NCBI RefSeq assembly: GCF_047777955.1
Contig: NZ_CP180537.1
Coordinates: 1,798,001-1,862,000 of the forward strand
From: Didemnitutus sp047777955
GTDB taxonomy: Bacteria; Verrucomicrobiota; Verrucomicrobiia; Opitutales; Opitutaceae
Reading direction: 5' to 3'
Length of the DNA stretch: 64,000 nucleotides
In this document: positions 35,952 through 45,142 of the stretch, one piece after another
Layout of the letters: each line of letters begins with the position of its first letter
How positions within the stretch are numbered: the first letter of the stretch is position 1
Made by a program: the position numbers and the translations under genes
Notes under the pieces: model-generated
Told to the model about the DNA's origin: nothing
What the model saw: only the letters and a program-made list of their open reading frames with translations
Databases searched by the model: none

Positions 35952-36728
35952 ATGAGCACTCGCTGGACAAAAAGCACACTGATCTTCGGAGGAGCCGCCA
36001 TTTGGGGACTTCTTCTCGCATCGTGCGTCGTTTCGAATCGCACGATCGTCGCCCCGCCGCAAATCGCGGGCGCGACCTACGTCGGTTCGAACAAATGCGC
36101 GCAATGCCACGAGGAGACCGCCAAGGGTTTCCATTCGGCAACGCACGCCAAACTGGCCGCGAAAGGCGGCAACGCGCAGGACATCGGCTGCGAGTCCTGC
36201 CACGGACCCGGCTCGGTGCACGTGAAAGCGGGCGGCGGCGCCGGCACGATCGTGAATCCGGGCACTTCGCCCGAGACGTGCTTCCAATGCCACCTCGACA
36301 AGCGTGGCGAGTTCAGCCTGCCGAGCAATCACCCCGTGATGTCCGGCAAAATGAGCTGCAGCGACTGCCATAATCCGCACAGCGGAGACGCGGTTGCGCA
36401 AGGCGACACCACCAACGAGGGCAGCATCAACAGCACCTGCTTGAAGTGCCACACCTCGCAAGGCGGCCCCTACGTGTTCGAACACGAAGCGTCGCGCGAA
36501 GGCTGCGTCGTCTGCCACAGCCCGCACGGCTCGATGAACGCCAAGATGCTGAAGGCCCGCAACGCGAACCTGTGCTTGCAGTGCCACTTCCAGCAAAACA
36601 CCTCGTCCGGCCAAATCATGATCGGTGGTCGCGACCACGGCTCCTTCCTGAGCCGCGGCACCTGCTGGTCCGCTGGCTGCCACGAAGCCGTTCACGGCTC
36701 TCACGTCAGCTCGTCCCTCCGCTTCTAA
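35952..36728 (+). CDS. MtrA/DmsE-like multihaem cytochrome c, lipoprotein
   Basis: A 258-residue exported cytochrome. A lipobox LLLASC puts the lipidated cysteine at residue 25. Seven CXXCH sites lie at residues 49, 80, 110, 136, 163, 185 and 208. An eighth, atypical CX4CH site, CWSAGCH, is at 238-244, so eight haems are expected. The segment SCHGPGSVHVK and repeated CxxCHxPHG pattern match the DmsE/MtrA family, whose members normally have ten haems. It would act as the periplasmic-side wire inserted in the barrel encoded next. Lipidation could tether it to a membrane. It is the first gene of a three-gene unit. Confidence 0.92.
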   Translation: MSTRWTKSTLIFGGAAIWGLLLASCVVSNRTIVAPPQIAGATYVGSNKCAQCHEETAKGFHSATHAKLAAKGGNAQDIGCESCHGPGSVHVKAGGGAGTIVNPGTSPETCFQCHLDKRGEFSLPSNHPVMSGKMSCSDCHNPHSGDAVAQGDTTNEGSINSTCLKCHTSQGGPYVFEHEASREGCVVCHSPHGSMNAKMLKARNANLCLQCHFQQNTSSGQIMIGGRDHGSFLSRGTCWSAGCHEAVHGSHVSSSLRF

Positions 36729-36752
36729 CCCAACCTTTCTTCAGGACCTGCG

Positions 36753-38876
36753 ATGAAAACACCTGCTTTTCTCCACACCGTCCGTGGATCCCTCTGCCTG
36801 CTCGCCTGCGCGAGCACGCTGGGTCTACCTTCTCTCACTGCGGCGGAAAAGGAACCCGCCCTCGAAAACTACATCGATCTCGCCGCCGGCTACAATCTAC
36901 AGTCGGGCGACCGCGCTGGTTTCCAGCAACGCACCCAAGTGCATAAAGACGGCTTCGGCGGCATCGAGAGCCTCTATTACACCCAGGACCTCGCCGAGGG
37001 CCTCACGTTCAAACTCCGCGGCCGGGCGATCGCTGGTAACAACGATTACCTGCTCGATCTCTCGCTGACGAAGCAGGACGTGGGCTACCTGCTGTTCGGC
37101 TACAAGTCGTTCCGCACCTACTACGACGGTTCCGGTGGTGTCTGGCCGACCAACGGCTTCCGCCTGAGCCTCTACAACGAGGATCTCTATGTTGACCGTT
37201 CCAACCTCTGGTTCGAGGCCGGGCTCACCAAGCCGGACCTCCCGAGCTTCGTGCTGCGCTACGATTACATCACGCGCGACGGCATGAAGGATTCGACCTC
37301 ATGGGGCGACACCGGACTGGCGGTCAGCGCGGCGGCGACCCGTAACATCAGCCCGACTTACCTGAAGTTCGACGAGAAGCGCCACATCGTCAAAGGCACG
37401 ATCGCGAAAACCGGCGAGAAGAACGCCTGGACCATCGCTTACCGTGTCGACAAGGGCGACTATACCAACGGTCGCTACACCGTCCGTCGTCCGTTTGAGT
37501 CCACCACGCAGCGCTACACGACGAACAAGGAAGGCCAGGACTTCGACATGAACCAGATCCGCGGCACGTTTTCCTCGGACATCACGGAGTTCATCAAGCT
37601 GAACACCGCGGTCGCCCGCACGAAATACGACACCGTCCTGAGCGCCAGCCGCATCACGGGCGGTTCGTTCGACTCGGCGTTCAGCGCCACCGCGCCGAAC
37701 CGGCAGTGGCACGATGAAGGCTTCTATGCTCTCCCCGGGATGAATCTTGGCGAATCTGAGATGACGCAGTCGATCGCCACGATCAGCCTGCTCTACACCC
37801 CGATCGAGAATTTGGTGGTCACTCCCGCGTTCCGCTTCGAGAAGACGACGTGGAACAACCGCATCGAGTTCGAAGAGACCAACGTGGGCAACGCGCCGAG
37901 CTTCGTCACCGCCATCGAGGAACTCCAAGCCGATAGCGAGAAGAGCTGGAAGACCTATACCTACGGCGCCGAGGCGCGTTACACCGGCATCGCGAACGTC
38001 TCGCTCAACCTCAAGGGCGAGGTTTCGACCTCCGATGGCACGCTCGCCGAAACGAGCATCGCCGAGCCCGGCACGCCGGCCGAGTCGATCGCGATCGATC
38101 GCGACACCGAGCTGAAGCGTGACACCCAGAAGATCGCCGCCACGATGAATTGGTATCCGCGGGCGGGGCACACCGTCGCGGTGCAATACTACTACAAGGC
38201 GCGCCAGAACGACTACGATGCAATCCGTGACACCACGCCGAACAGCATCACCTCGTCCGACCGCTATCCGGCTTACATCGCCAATCAGGATTTTGAAACC
38301 AACGATTTCAACATCCGCTACAGCTGGCGCGTGCTGCCGAACCTGCGCTCCGTCACGCGTTACGACTATGCGAAGACCATTATCCGCAGCCAGGAAGTGG
38401 GCCTCGCGTTCGGCGAAACGATGAACAACGAGCAAAGCATCCTGGCTGAAAGCGTCACTTGGAATCCGTTGCCCCGCTGGTTCCTGACCGGCAGCGTCAA
38501 CTACGTGCAGGACAAGCTCCACACGCCCGCCAACGACGCCACTGGCGCGATCGCCGGCATCCTGCCCGAGAGCAAGGCCAACTACACCACGTGGAACCTC
38601 AGCAGCGGTTACGTCCTCGACGATCAGACCGATCTCTTCGTCGACTACATGAGCTATCGCACCCGCGACAGTTACGTGAACAACTCGACGCTCACGGTTC
38701 CGTTTGGCTCGGACAACAAGTATCAGGTCGCTTCCGCGACGCTGGTGCGCCGGATCGACCGCCGCACGACCCTCTCCCTCAAGTATTCCTACGCGAAGAA
38801 CGAGGATGTGGTGTCGCTCGGCGCCGCCGATTTCACCGCTCACCTCATCTACGCGAAGCTCCAGTATCGCTTCTGA
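36753..38876 (+). CDS. MtrB/PioB-like outer-membrane beta-barrel
   Basis: A 707-residue outer-membrane protein with a signal peptide (about 1-32, ending LTAA) and many amphipathic strands of alternating aromatic residues. It ends in AKLQYRF, the C-terminal Phe signal for barrel assembly. Length, order after an MtrA-like gene, and stretches such as TFKLRGRAIAGNNDYLLDLS and VLDDQTDLFVDYMSY fit the MtrB/PioB family, which encloses the decahaem cytochrome. The CXXC motif of Shewanella MtrB is absent. It starts 24 bases after the cytochrome stop. Together the two genes could form a porin-cytochrome conduit. Confidence 0.9.
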   Translation: MKTPAFLHTVRGSLCLLACASTLGLPSLTAAEKEPALENYIDLAAGYNLQSGDRAGFQQRTQVHKDGFGGIESLYYTQDLAEGLTFKLRGRAIAGNNDYLLDLSLTKQDVGYLLFGYKSFRTYYDGSGGVWPTNGFRLSLYNEDLYVDRSNLWFEAGLTKPDLPSFVLRYDYITRDGMKDSTSWGDTGLAVSAAATRNISPTYLKFDEKRHIVKGTIAKTGEKNAWTIAYRVDKGDYTNGRYTVRRPFESTTQRYTTNKEGQDFDMNQIRGTFSSDITEFIKLNTAVARTKYDTVLSASRITGGSFDSAFSATAPNRQWHDEGFYALPGMNLGESEMTQSIATISLLYTPIENLVVTPAFRFEKTTWNNRIEFEETNVGNAPSFVTAIEELQADSEKSWKTYTYGAEARYTGIANVSLNLKGEVSTSDGTLAETSIAEPGTPAESIAIDRDTELKRDTQKIAATMNWYPRAGHTVAVQYYYKARQNDYDAIRDTTPNSITSSDRYPAYIANQDFETNDFNIRYSWRVLPNLRSVTRYDYAKTIIRSQEVGLAFGETMNNEQSILAESVTWNPLPRWFLTGSVNYVQDKLHTPANDATGAIAGILPESKANYTTWNLSSGYVLDDQTDLFVDYMSYRTRDSYVNNSTLTVPFGSDNKYQVASATLVRRIDRRTTLSLKYSYAKNEDVVSLGAADFTAHLIYAKLQYRF

Positions 38877-38904
38877 GCGAGCGCTTCGCCAAATAGTCTT
38901 ATCC

Positions 38905-39243
38905 ATGAATACCACGTCAAAGATCGCTGTCGCCAGCCTCGTGCTGGCCCTCGCGGCCGGCGCCTCCTACGGCGCCCCCGCTTCCGAAAACTGGGAAAAC
39001 TCCTGCGCCTCCTGCCACGGCGCGGACGGCAAGGGCCAGACCAAGCAAGGCAAGAAACTCAAGATCCGTGACTACACGGACGCGAAGATTCAGGCCGAGC
39101 TCAAGGACGAGGAAATGGTCAAGGCCATCCTCGACGGCGTCAAAGGCGAGAACGGCAAGGAGCGCATGAAGGGCTTCAAGGAAGAGCTGTCCGAGGCGGA
39201 CGCCAAGGACCTCGTCGCCTTCATCCGCAAGTTCAAGGCCTGA
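38905..39243 (+). CDS. Small periplasmic monohaem cytochrome c
   Basis: A 112-residue class I-type cytochrome. The signal peptide (about 1-23, ending SYGA) is followed by a single haem site, NSCASCHGADGKGQTKQG. A probable axial Met is near GKERMKGFKEELSE, and the final helix reads DAKDLVAFIRKF. It is probably a soluble shuttle between the inner-membrane cytochrome and the outer-membrane conduit. It lies 28 bases after the barrel gene and is followed by a strong terminator. Confidence 0.93.
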   Translation: MNTTSKIAVASLVLALAAGASYGAPASENWENSCASCHGADGKGQTKQGKKLKIRDYTDAKIQAELKDEEMVKAILDGVKGENGKERMKGFKEELSEADAKDLVAFIRKFKA

Positions 39244-39267
39244 CGCCGCCCTGACGCGGCACTCTCG

Positions 39268-39307
39268 AGAGCCGGCGGCCGATTAACCCGACCGCCGGCT
39301 CTTTTCT
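39268..39307 (+). terminator. Intrinsic terminator after the conduit operon
   Basis: AGAGCCGGCGG (39268-39278) pairs with CCGCCGGCTCT (39292-39302) around a 13-base loop and is followed by TTTCTT. It ends the cytochrome/barrel unit before the NapC-type gene, which therefore needs read-through or its own promoter. Confidence 0.88.
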
Positions 39308-39335
39308 TCCTCACCCCTCGCGACCACCCACGACC

Positions 39336-40835
39336 ATGTCCTCCGAGCCCCCCTCCACCTCCTCGGCGCCGCTCAAGCCGCGCTCGAACTACAACAACTG
39401 GATCAGCGCCATCGGCGCGGTCATCGCGGTCGGCGCCCTTTTCTCCTTCGCGCTCCTGACCTGGATGGACCTCACGGGCTCGAACAAGAACCCGTATCTC
39501 GGCATCTTCACCTATCTCGTCGCCCCCGGCTTCCTCATCGCCGGCCTCGCGATGATCCTCTTCGGCGGCTGGGCCCAGCGCCGCTGGCTCGAGAAGCACG
39601 GCGAGACCATGCCCGACAAGTGGCGCCTGAACTTCCACGACCCCGCCCAGCGCCGCCGCCTCGTCCTCTTCGGCGCCGCCGGCGTCGGCTTCCTCCTCCT
39701 TTCCGCCTTCGGCAGCTACCAGACCTACCACTACGCCGAGTCCACCCAGTTCTGCGGCCAGGTCTGCCACCAGGCGATGAACCCCGAGTTCCAGACCTAC
39801 CAGCGCGGGGCGCACGCGCGCGTCGACTGCGTCCAATGCCACGTCGGCTCCGGCGCCGCCGCCTTCATCAAGGCCAAGCTCAACGGCACCCGCCAGCTCT
39901 ACGGCTACATCCTCGACAACTACAACCGCCCGATCGACACGCCGGTGCACAACCTCCGCCCGGCGCGCGAGACCTGCGAAAAGTGCCACTGGCCGGAGAA
40001 ATTCCACGGCAACATCGACATGTCGTTCGACCACTACCTGTCGGACAAGAAGAACACCGCCGTCTCGATCCGCATGCTGATGCACGTGAACTCCGGCCGG
40101 CCGGGCAGCCCGCTCGCCGGCATCCACTGGCACGTCTCACCGGACAGCACCGTCGAATACTACGCCGCCGACGCCGACCGCCAGGACATCGTCTGGATGC
40201 GCGTCACGAACAAGAAGGACGGCAGCGCCCGCATCTACCGCAACGAGGAGTTCAAGGGCGAGCCGCCCGCCGGCGCCATCCGCGAGATGGATTGCATCGA
40301 CTGCCACAACCGCCCCGCGCACGTCTTCCCCACCGCCAACGAGGCCGTCGAGCGCGCCATGGCCCTCGGCGAGATCCCGACCAAGTTCCCCAACGTCAAG
40401 CGCGTCGCCGTCCAGGCCATGCTCCAGAAGGACATCAAGAACGACGTCGAGGCCCCGACCAAGATCGCCGACTTCCTCCGCAACAAGTTCAAGGACGACG
40501 CCGATCTTCCGGCACTCATCGCCGGCGTGCAGAAGACCTTCGCCGCGACCATCTACGTCGACCGCAAGGCCGACTGGCGGGTCTACCCGAACAACATCGG
40601 CCACAAGGACTGGCCCGGTTGCTTCCGCTGCCACGACGACAAGCACAAGACCGCCAGCGGCGAGTCCGTGAAGGCCAGCGACTGCACCTCGTGCCACTCG
40701 ATCATCGCCCAGGGCAAGACCGCCGAGCTGGCCACGATTTCCCCCACCGGCCTCGAGTTCAAGCACCCCGGCGGCGAATACGACGAGGAGCTCAAGTGCG
40801 CCGACTGCCACAACGGCGGCATCCAGGGCAAGTAA
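39336..40835 (+). CDS. Seven-haem NapC/NirT-family inner-membrane cytochrome (ImcH-like)
   Basis: A 499-residue protein. Three hydrophobic segments (about 24-46, 56-80 and 108-125) precede a periplasmic multihaem region. The first haem site is CX3CH (Cys140-His145) followed by an AMNPEF Met, then CXXCH at residues 165, 214, 320, 429, 450 and 488, seven in all. The size, three N-terminal spans and seven haems resemble Geobacter ImcH, which takes electrons from menaquinol for high-potential acceptors. Here it could pass quinone-pool electrons to the small cytochrome and the outer-membrane conduit. A role in nitrite or another periplasmic reduction is possible. Confidence 0.88.
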   Translation: MSSEPPSTSSAPLKPRSNYNNWISAIGAVIAVGALFSFALLTWMDLTGSNKNPYLGIFTYLVAPGFLIAGLAMILFGGWAQRRWLEKHGETMPDKWRLNFHDPAQRRRLVLFGAAGVGFLLLSAFGSYQTYHYAESTQFCGQVCHQAMNPEFQTYQRGAHARVDCVQCHVGSGAAAFIKAKLNGTRQLYGYILDNYNRPIDTPVHNLRPARETCEKCHWPEKFHGNIDMSFDHYLSDKKNTAVSIRMLMHVNSGRPGSPLAGIHWHVSPDSTVEYYAADADRQDIVWMRVTNKKDGSARIYRNEEFKGEPPAGAIREMDCIDCHNRPAHVFPTANEAVERAMALGEIPTKFPNVKRVAVQAMLQKDIKNDVEAPTKIADFLRNKFKDDADLPALIAGVQKTFAATIYVDRKADWRVYPNNIGHKDWPGCFRCHDDKHKTASGESVKASDCTSCHSIIAQGKTAELATISPTGLEFKHPGGEYDEELKCADCHNGGIQGK

Positions 40836-40898
40836 CCGTCCCTTTCCCCGAGCAGACCCCTTTGCTCTTAGTTACCCTCGGTTCATAGGTCAGTGACG

Positions 40899-40926
40899 CC
40901 GGCGCGGATCGCAAGATCCGCGCCGG
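40899..40926 (+). terminator. Strong hairpin after the NapC-type gene
   Basis: CCGGCGCGGATC and GATCCGCGCCGG form a perfect 12-bp stem with a GCAA tetraloop, 64 bases after the stop. Only TTGT follows, so termination may be Rho-aided or the element may be REP-like. The remainder of this 230-base gap shows no gene. Confidence 0.6.
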
Positions 40927-41065
40927 TTGTCCATTCGGACCTCCGACCGACACAGCGCGAGCCCGCAGTTTGCGCTACACGCAAGCGCTGCGCAGCGTTC
41001 CGCAACAGGCGGCGGGTCAACGTGCCGATGAATCGGCATCCTCTCGTCGGTCGGATCCCCCACGA

Positions 41066-42492
41066 ATGCCGCCCCAACTCCAACCGCACACCGCGAAATA
41101 TGCCTGGTCCACCATCGGCCGCGCCTCGCCGCCGAAGCGGACCGCGGAGGAGCGCGTGGCCGATTTTCACGAGATCTACCGCGAGTTCGACGAGGCCACC
41201 GTGCGCGCCCAGGCCGCGCGCTGCATCCAGTGCCCCACGCCCGGCTGCGTCCAGGCCTGCCCCTCAACAACCGCATCCCCGAGTGGCTGGCCCTCACGGC
41301 CGCGGGCGACTTCCTCGGCGCCGCCGCGCTCTCGCGCAGCACGAGCAACATGCCCGAGATCTGCTCGCGCGTGTGCCCGCAGGAAAAACTGTGCGAGGGC
41401 TCCTGCATCCTTACCTCCAAGACCGACGCCGTCGCCATCGGCGCCGTCGAGCGCTTCATCAACGAATACGCCTTCCGCCACGGCGCCTTCGAACTGGTGC
41501 AGGCTCCCGCCAACGGCCGGCGCGTCGCGGTCGCGGGCTCCGGCCCCGGCGGCCTGGCCTGCGCCGACGAGCTGGCGAAGCTCGGTTACGGCGTCACCGT
41601 CTTCGAATCGCAGCTCATCCCCGGCGGCCTGCTGGTGAACGGCATCCCGGCCTTCAAGCTCGAGAAACACGTCGTCGAGCGCCGCGTCGACCTGCTGGTC
41701 CGGCGCGGCGTCGAGTTCCGGCTGGGCGTGCGGATCGGCTGGGACGTGCCGCTGGAGGCGCTGCGCGGGAAGTTCGACGCGGTCTTCCTCGGCGTCGGCG
41801 CGCAGCAGCCGAAGCCGCTTGACATCCCCGGCGCCAATCTCCGCGGCGTCGTGGACGCGCTGCCGTTCCTGATCCAGAAGAACGTCGACTCGCCCCTCGT
41901 CGAGGGCGAGCCGATCCACGTGGCTGGCAAGCGTGTGGTCGTGCTCGGCGGCGGCGACACCGCGATGGACTGCCTGCGCACCGCGCTCCGCAGCGGCGCG
42001 GCCGAGGTCACCTGCGTCTACCGCCGCGACCTCGCCAACATGCCCGGCAGCCGCAAGGAATACTACAACGCGGTCGAGGAGGGCGCGCGTTTCCTGTTCC
42101 TCACCAACCCGACCGAGATCGCGGGCAACGGCAACGGCGACGTCGTCGAGGTGCGCTGCACGCGCATGGAGCTCGGCGCGCCCGACGCCTCCGGCCGGCG
42201 CAAGCCGCGCGCGGTGCCCAATTCGGATTTCGCCATCGCGGCCGACCTCGTCCTCGTCGCCTACGGCTTCGATCCCGTCCCGTGGCCCGAGGGCAGCGCG
42301 CTGGCGCAGATCGAGGTCGACGATTGGGACGGGCTCAAGGTCGACGCCAACCAGATGACGAGCGTCGCGGGCGTGTTCGCCGGCGGCGACTCCGTGCGCG
42401 GGCCCAGCCTCGTGGTGCACGCCGTGCGCGACGGCCGCCGGGCCGCCGCGGGCATCCATCGCTGGATCGGCGCGCAGGCGTCGAGCGCCTGA
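41066..42492 (+). CDS. GltD-like NAD(P)H oxidoreductase, one frameshift
   Basis: About 475 residues when corrected. An N-terminal Fe-S domain (Fer4_20) has CIQCPTPGCVQACP and ICSRVCPQEKLCEGSC. FAD and NADPH Rossmann domains follow (VAVAGSGPGGLACADEL; RVVVLGGGDTAMDC). VYRRDLANMPGSRKEY and GVFAGGDSVRGPSLVVHAV are typical of the glutamate-synthase beta-subunit family, which also includes NfnB/SudA-type enzymes. No GltB partner is nearby, so the electron acceptor is open. The frame breaks near 41262-41266: restoring one C gives ACPLNNRIPEW, the conserved sequence. The start ATG at 41066 fits family length. Confidence 0.88.
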
Positions 42493-42573
42493 ACGGCGCG
42501 GGCTTGTCGGCGAAGCTCGCCGCCCATCCTCGCTCCAGCCGGGAGCGAGACCACAACCACTCGCGGCCTCCGT

Positions 42574-43410
42574 CTACTTTGCCGGCTCGGGATAATCGCG
42601 CCGGTCCTGGTCGCGCGGCTCGCGTTGCGGACGCGGCTCGGGCGCCGGGCGCGGTTCGGAGTGACTCGGCGGCGACGGCGTGATCGGTGGCGGAGCCGAC
42701 GGACGCGGCGTCGTATCGTGGCCGCGGTCGTGATTGTCCGGGCGGTTGGCGGGCGGGCGATTGTGCCAGTCGGGCCGGCCGTCGTGGTTGCGATCGGGAT
42801 TGCTCGGCCGGGGCGTGGGCGGGCGGGCGTCGTGGTCGCGGTCGTGCGGTCGCGCCGGCTTGTGGGTTGCGGGCGGTGGTGACGCCGGCGGCGTCGATGG
42901 CGGCGGCGTGTAGCCCGGCGGGTAGTGCGGTCGCGGCTCGTTGCGCGGCAGGTAGCGGTAGTAGCCGGGCGCGGGATACGGACTGTAGTAATAGCCCTGG
43001 TCGAACCACGGGTCGTAGACCGGCCAGTAGTCGCCACCGCGCACGCGGTCGTAGTCCGGCGGGGCGGAGTAATACGCTCCGGTTCCGCCGGGATTGAAGA
43101 TCGTCACCTTGAAACCGCCGCTCTCGGAGATCGCCACGCGGATGATGCGGTCGGCCGCCGCGGTGTCCGGCACGAGCACGTCCTCCGGCGCGAGCAGGCC
43201 GCGCTCGGTGAGGTAGCGCACGACCTCGTCGCGCTTGGCCGCGAGCTGGTCGGTGCTGAGCTTGCCGTCCTCCGAGACGAGCAGCAGCGCGGTGTTGATC
43301 CGGATGGGCGCGCGGGTCGTGACGCGCGGCGGCGGGGGCGTCGAGCACCCGGCGAGGGCCAGCAGGCCGCCCGCGAGCAGCGCGAGAGGAAGGGCGCGCA
43401 GGAAACGCAT
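42574..43410 (-). CDS. Proline/aspartate-rich lipoprotein, unknown function
   Basis: A 278-residue protein with a lipoprotein signal (MRFLRALPLALLAGGLLALAGC, Cys22). A short globular N-terminal part (about 35-115: INTALLLVSEDGKLSTDQ, RDEVVRYLTERGL) is followed by a Tyr/Pro-rich segment (about 115-175, DYWPVYDPWFDQGYYY). The C-terminal third is low complexity, rich in Pro, Arg, His and Asp (NRDHD-type repeats) and likely disordered. I do not recognise a family. The globular part looks like those of small DUF4136-like lipoproteins, but this is weak. It is convergent with the GltD-like gene. Confidence 0.75.
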   Translation of the reverse strand: MRFLRALPLALLAGGLLALAGCSTPPPPRVTTRAPIRINTALLLVSEDGKLSTDQLAAKRDEVVRYLTERGLLAPEDVLVPDTAAADRIIRVAISESGGFKVTIFNPGGTGAYYSAPPDYDRVRGGDYWPVYDPWFDQGYYYSPYPAPGYYRYLPRNEPRPHYPPGYTPPPSTPPASPPPATHKPARPHDRDHDARPPTPRPSNPDRNHDGRPDWHNRPPANRPDNHDRGHDTTPRPSAPPPITPSPPSHSEPRPAPEPRPQREPRDQDRRDYPEPAK

Positions 43411-43758
43411 GGCAGCACTCTCCGTGTTTTCGACGGATTCGCAAACCCCGGCTGGCGGAAAGATTCGCCGCCCCCGGGAACCTGACCCGCCCCGCGGGGT
43501 CAGCCGCGCGCGTGGTGCCGATGCCGCGCCTTGCCCGCGGCGAGCCAGACGAGCGCGGTGGCTTTTTCGGGCAGGCGACGGTCACCTGGTCCGCTGGGCG
43601 AAGGGCGCGGCTTGCGTGACGTAGGTGTCGATGCGCGGATCGGACGCCGGGGCTGGTCGACGCGTGGCCGAGTCCTTGACCGAATGGCCAGCGCCGAGGT
43701 GTGCCATCGCGTCTCATTTCCGTTGACCGCGCCGAAGGCGGACGGCTTCATCGCGGCC
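43411..43758. other. Gene-free region upstream of the sigma-54 regulator
   Basis: A 348-base stretch between the divergent lipoprotein and regulator genes. The open frame of the regulator extends upstream, but the extension has no domain and the ATG at 43759 fits the receiver start. A small hairpin, TGACCC/GGGTCA with flanking GC, lies around 43486-43502. No gene is seen. Confidence 0.5.
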
Positions 43759-45129
43759 ATGGTGCCGAGTGTTTTGATCGTCGACGACGAGAAGCACACC
43801 CGCGAGGGGCTGCAACAGGCGTTGCAGGAGAACTACGACGTGTCGGTCGCCGCGAGCGCCGACGAGGGCTTCAACCTGATGGACGCGCAGGAGTTCGACG
43901 TGATCGTCACCGACCTGCGCATGCCCGGCAAAAGCGGCCTGAAGGTGATCGACAAGGCCCTGACGCTGGCGAACAAGCCCGCGGTGATCATGATGACCGC
44001 CTACGGCAGCATCGACTCGGCGGTGGAGGCGATGAAGCGCGGCGCGGTGGATTTTCTGACCAAGCCGGTCAACATCGAGCGGCTCGAGATCCTGATCCAG
44101 CGGGCGCTCAAGACGCGCACGCTCGAGGTCGAGGTGAAGCAGCTGCACGAGCGGCTCGACGAGAAGTTCTCGATGGAGGGCATCGTCGGCCACTCGGAGA
44201 GGCTCAAGCAGGTCATCGACCGGGTGAAGCTCGTGGCGCCGTCGCGCGCCACCATCCTCATCGAGGGCGAGACCGGCACGGGCAAGGAGCTGATCGCGCA
44301 GGCGATCCACCAGGCCAGCCCGCGCGCCCGCGCGCCGTTCGTGCCGGTGCACTGCGCCGCGCTGCCGGCGGCGCTGCTGGAGAGCGAGCTGTTCGGCCAC
44401 GAGAAGGGAGCCTTCACCGGCGCGACGGAGCGGCGCATCGGGCGCTTCGAAGCGGCGGACGGCGGCACGGTCTTCCTCGACGAGATCGGCGAGATCGGGC
44501 CCGAGATCCAGGTGAAGCTCCTGCGCTTCCTGGAGACGAAGAGCTTCGAGCGCATCGGCAGCACGAAGACCATGACCGTCGACGTCCGGCTCGTGGCCGC
44601 GACCAACCGCAACCTCGAGCAGATGGTCAAGGACGGGAAATTCCGCGAGGACCTCTATTTCCGCCTCAACGTCGTGCGCATCACCACGCCGGCGCTGCGC
44701 GAGCGCGCGGACGACATCCCCGTGCTGCTCGAGCACTTCGTGAAGCTCTACGCCAAGGAGAACGGCTACGACCCGATCACGATCGAGCCCGGGGCGATGC
44801 AGCACCTCCAGCGCTACCCGTGGCCGGGCAACATCCGCGAGCTGCGCAATTTCGCCGAGAACATCGTCGTCCTCCAGCGCGGCGGCACGCTGAGCGAGTT
44901 CGAGCTGGAGCCGAAATACCGCGGCGATCCCACCATGCCGCCCGCGCTCGCGGCCAGCCCGCCGGCGAACCCGCTTTCGGTCGAGGAGAACGAGAAACGC
45001 CTCCTGCGCGAGGCGCTGATCAAGGCCCGCGGCAACCGCACCAAGGCCGCCGAGCTGATGGGCATCAGCCGCCGCACCCTGCACCGCAAGATCGCGCAGT
45101 GGCCGGAGCTCGACGTCGTCGATCGCTGA
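43759..45129 (+). CDS. Sigma-54-dependent response regulator (NtrC/AtoC type)
   Basis: A 456-residue regulator with three domains. The receiver (1-118) has SVLIVDDE, phospho-acceptor Asp52 in VTDLRMPG and Lys102 in LTKPV. The AAA+ domain (about 140-375) has Walker A GETGTGKE (170-177) and the sigma-54 contact loop GAFTGA (217-222). A Fis-type helix-turn-helix ends the protein, NRTKAAELMGISRRTLHRKI. It activates RNA polymerase with sigma-54 after phosphorylation. No histidine kinase lies in the window, so the input is unknown. Nearby targets could include the envelope genes just downstream, 13 bases away, but no -24/-12 promoter was verified. Confidence 0.95.
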   Translation: MVPSVLIVDDEKHTREGLQQALQENYDVSVAASADEGFNLMDAQEFDVIVTDLRMPGKSGLKVIDKALTLANKPAVIMMTAYGSIDSAVEAMKRGAVDFLTKPVNIERLEILIQRALKTRTLEVEVKQLHERLDEKFSMEGIVGHSERLKQVIDRVKLVAPSRATILIEGETGTGKELIAQAIHQASPRARAPFVPVHCAALPAALLESELFGHEKGAFTGATERRIGRFEAADGGTVFLDEIGEIGPEIQVKLLRFLETKSFERIGSTKTMTVDVRLVAATNRNLEQMVKDGKFREDLYFRLNVVRITTPALRERADDIPVLLEHFVKLYAKENGYDPITIEPGAMQHLQRYPWPGNIRELRNFAENIVVLQRGGTLSEFELEPKYRGDPTMPPALAASPPANPLSVEENEKRLLREALIKARGNRTKAAELMGISRRTLHRKIAQWPELDVVDR

Positions 45130-45142
45130 GCGCGCCCCGCGC

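Noticed and set aside
42261..43037. Arg/Thr-rich minus-strand frame over the lipoprotein gene
   Set aside because: It is a low-complexity alternative frame of the proline-rich lipoprotein coding region.
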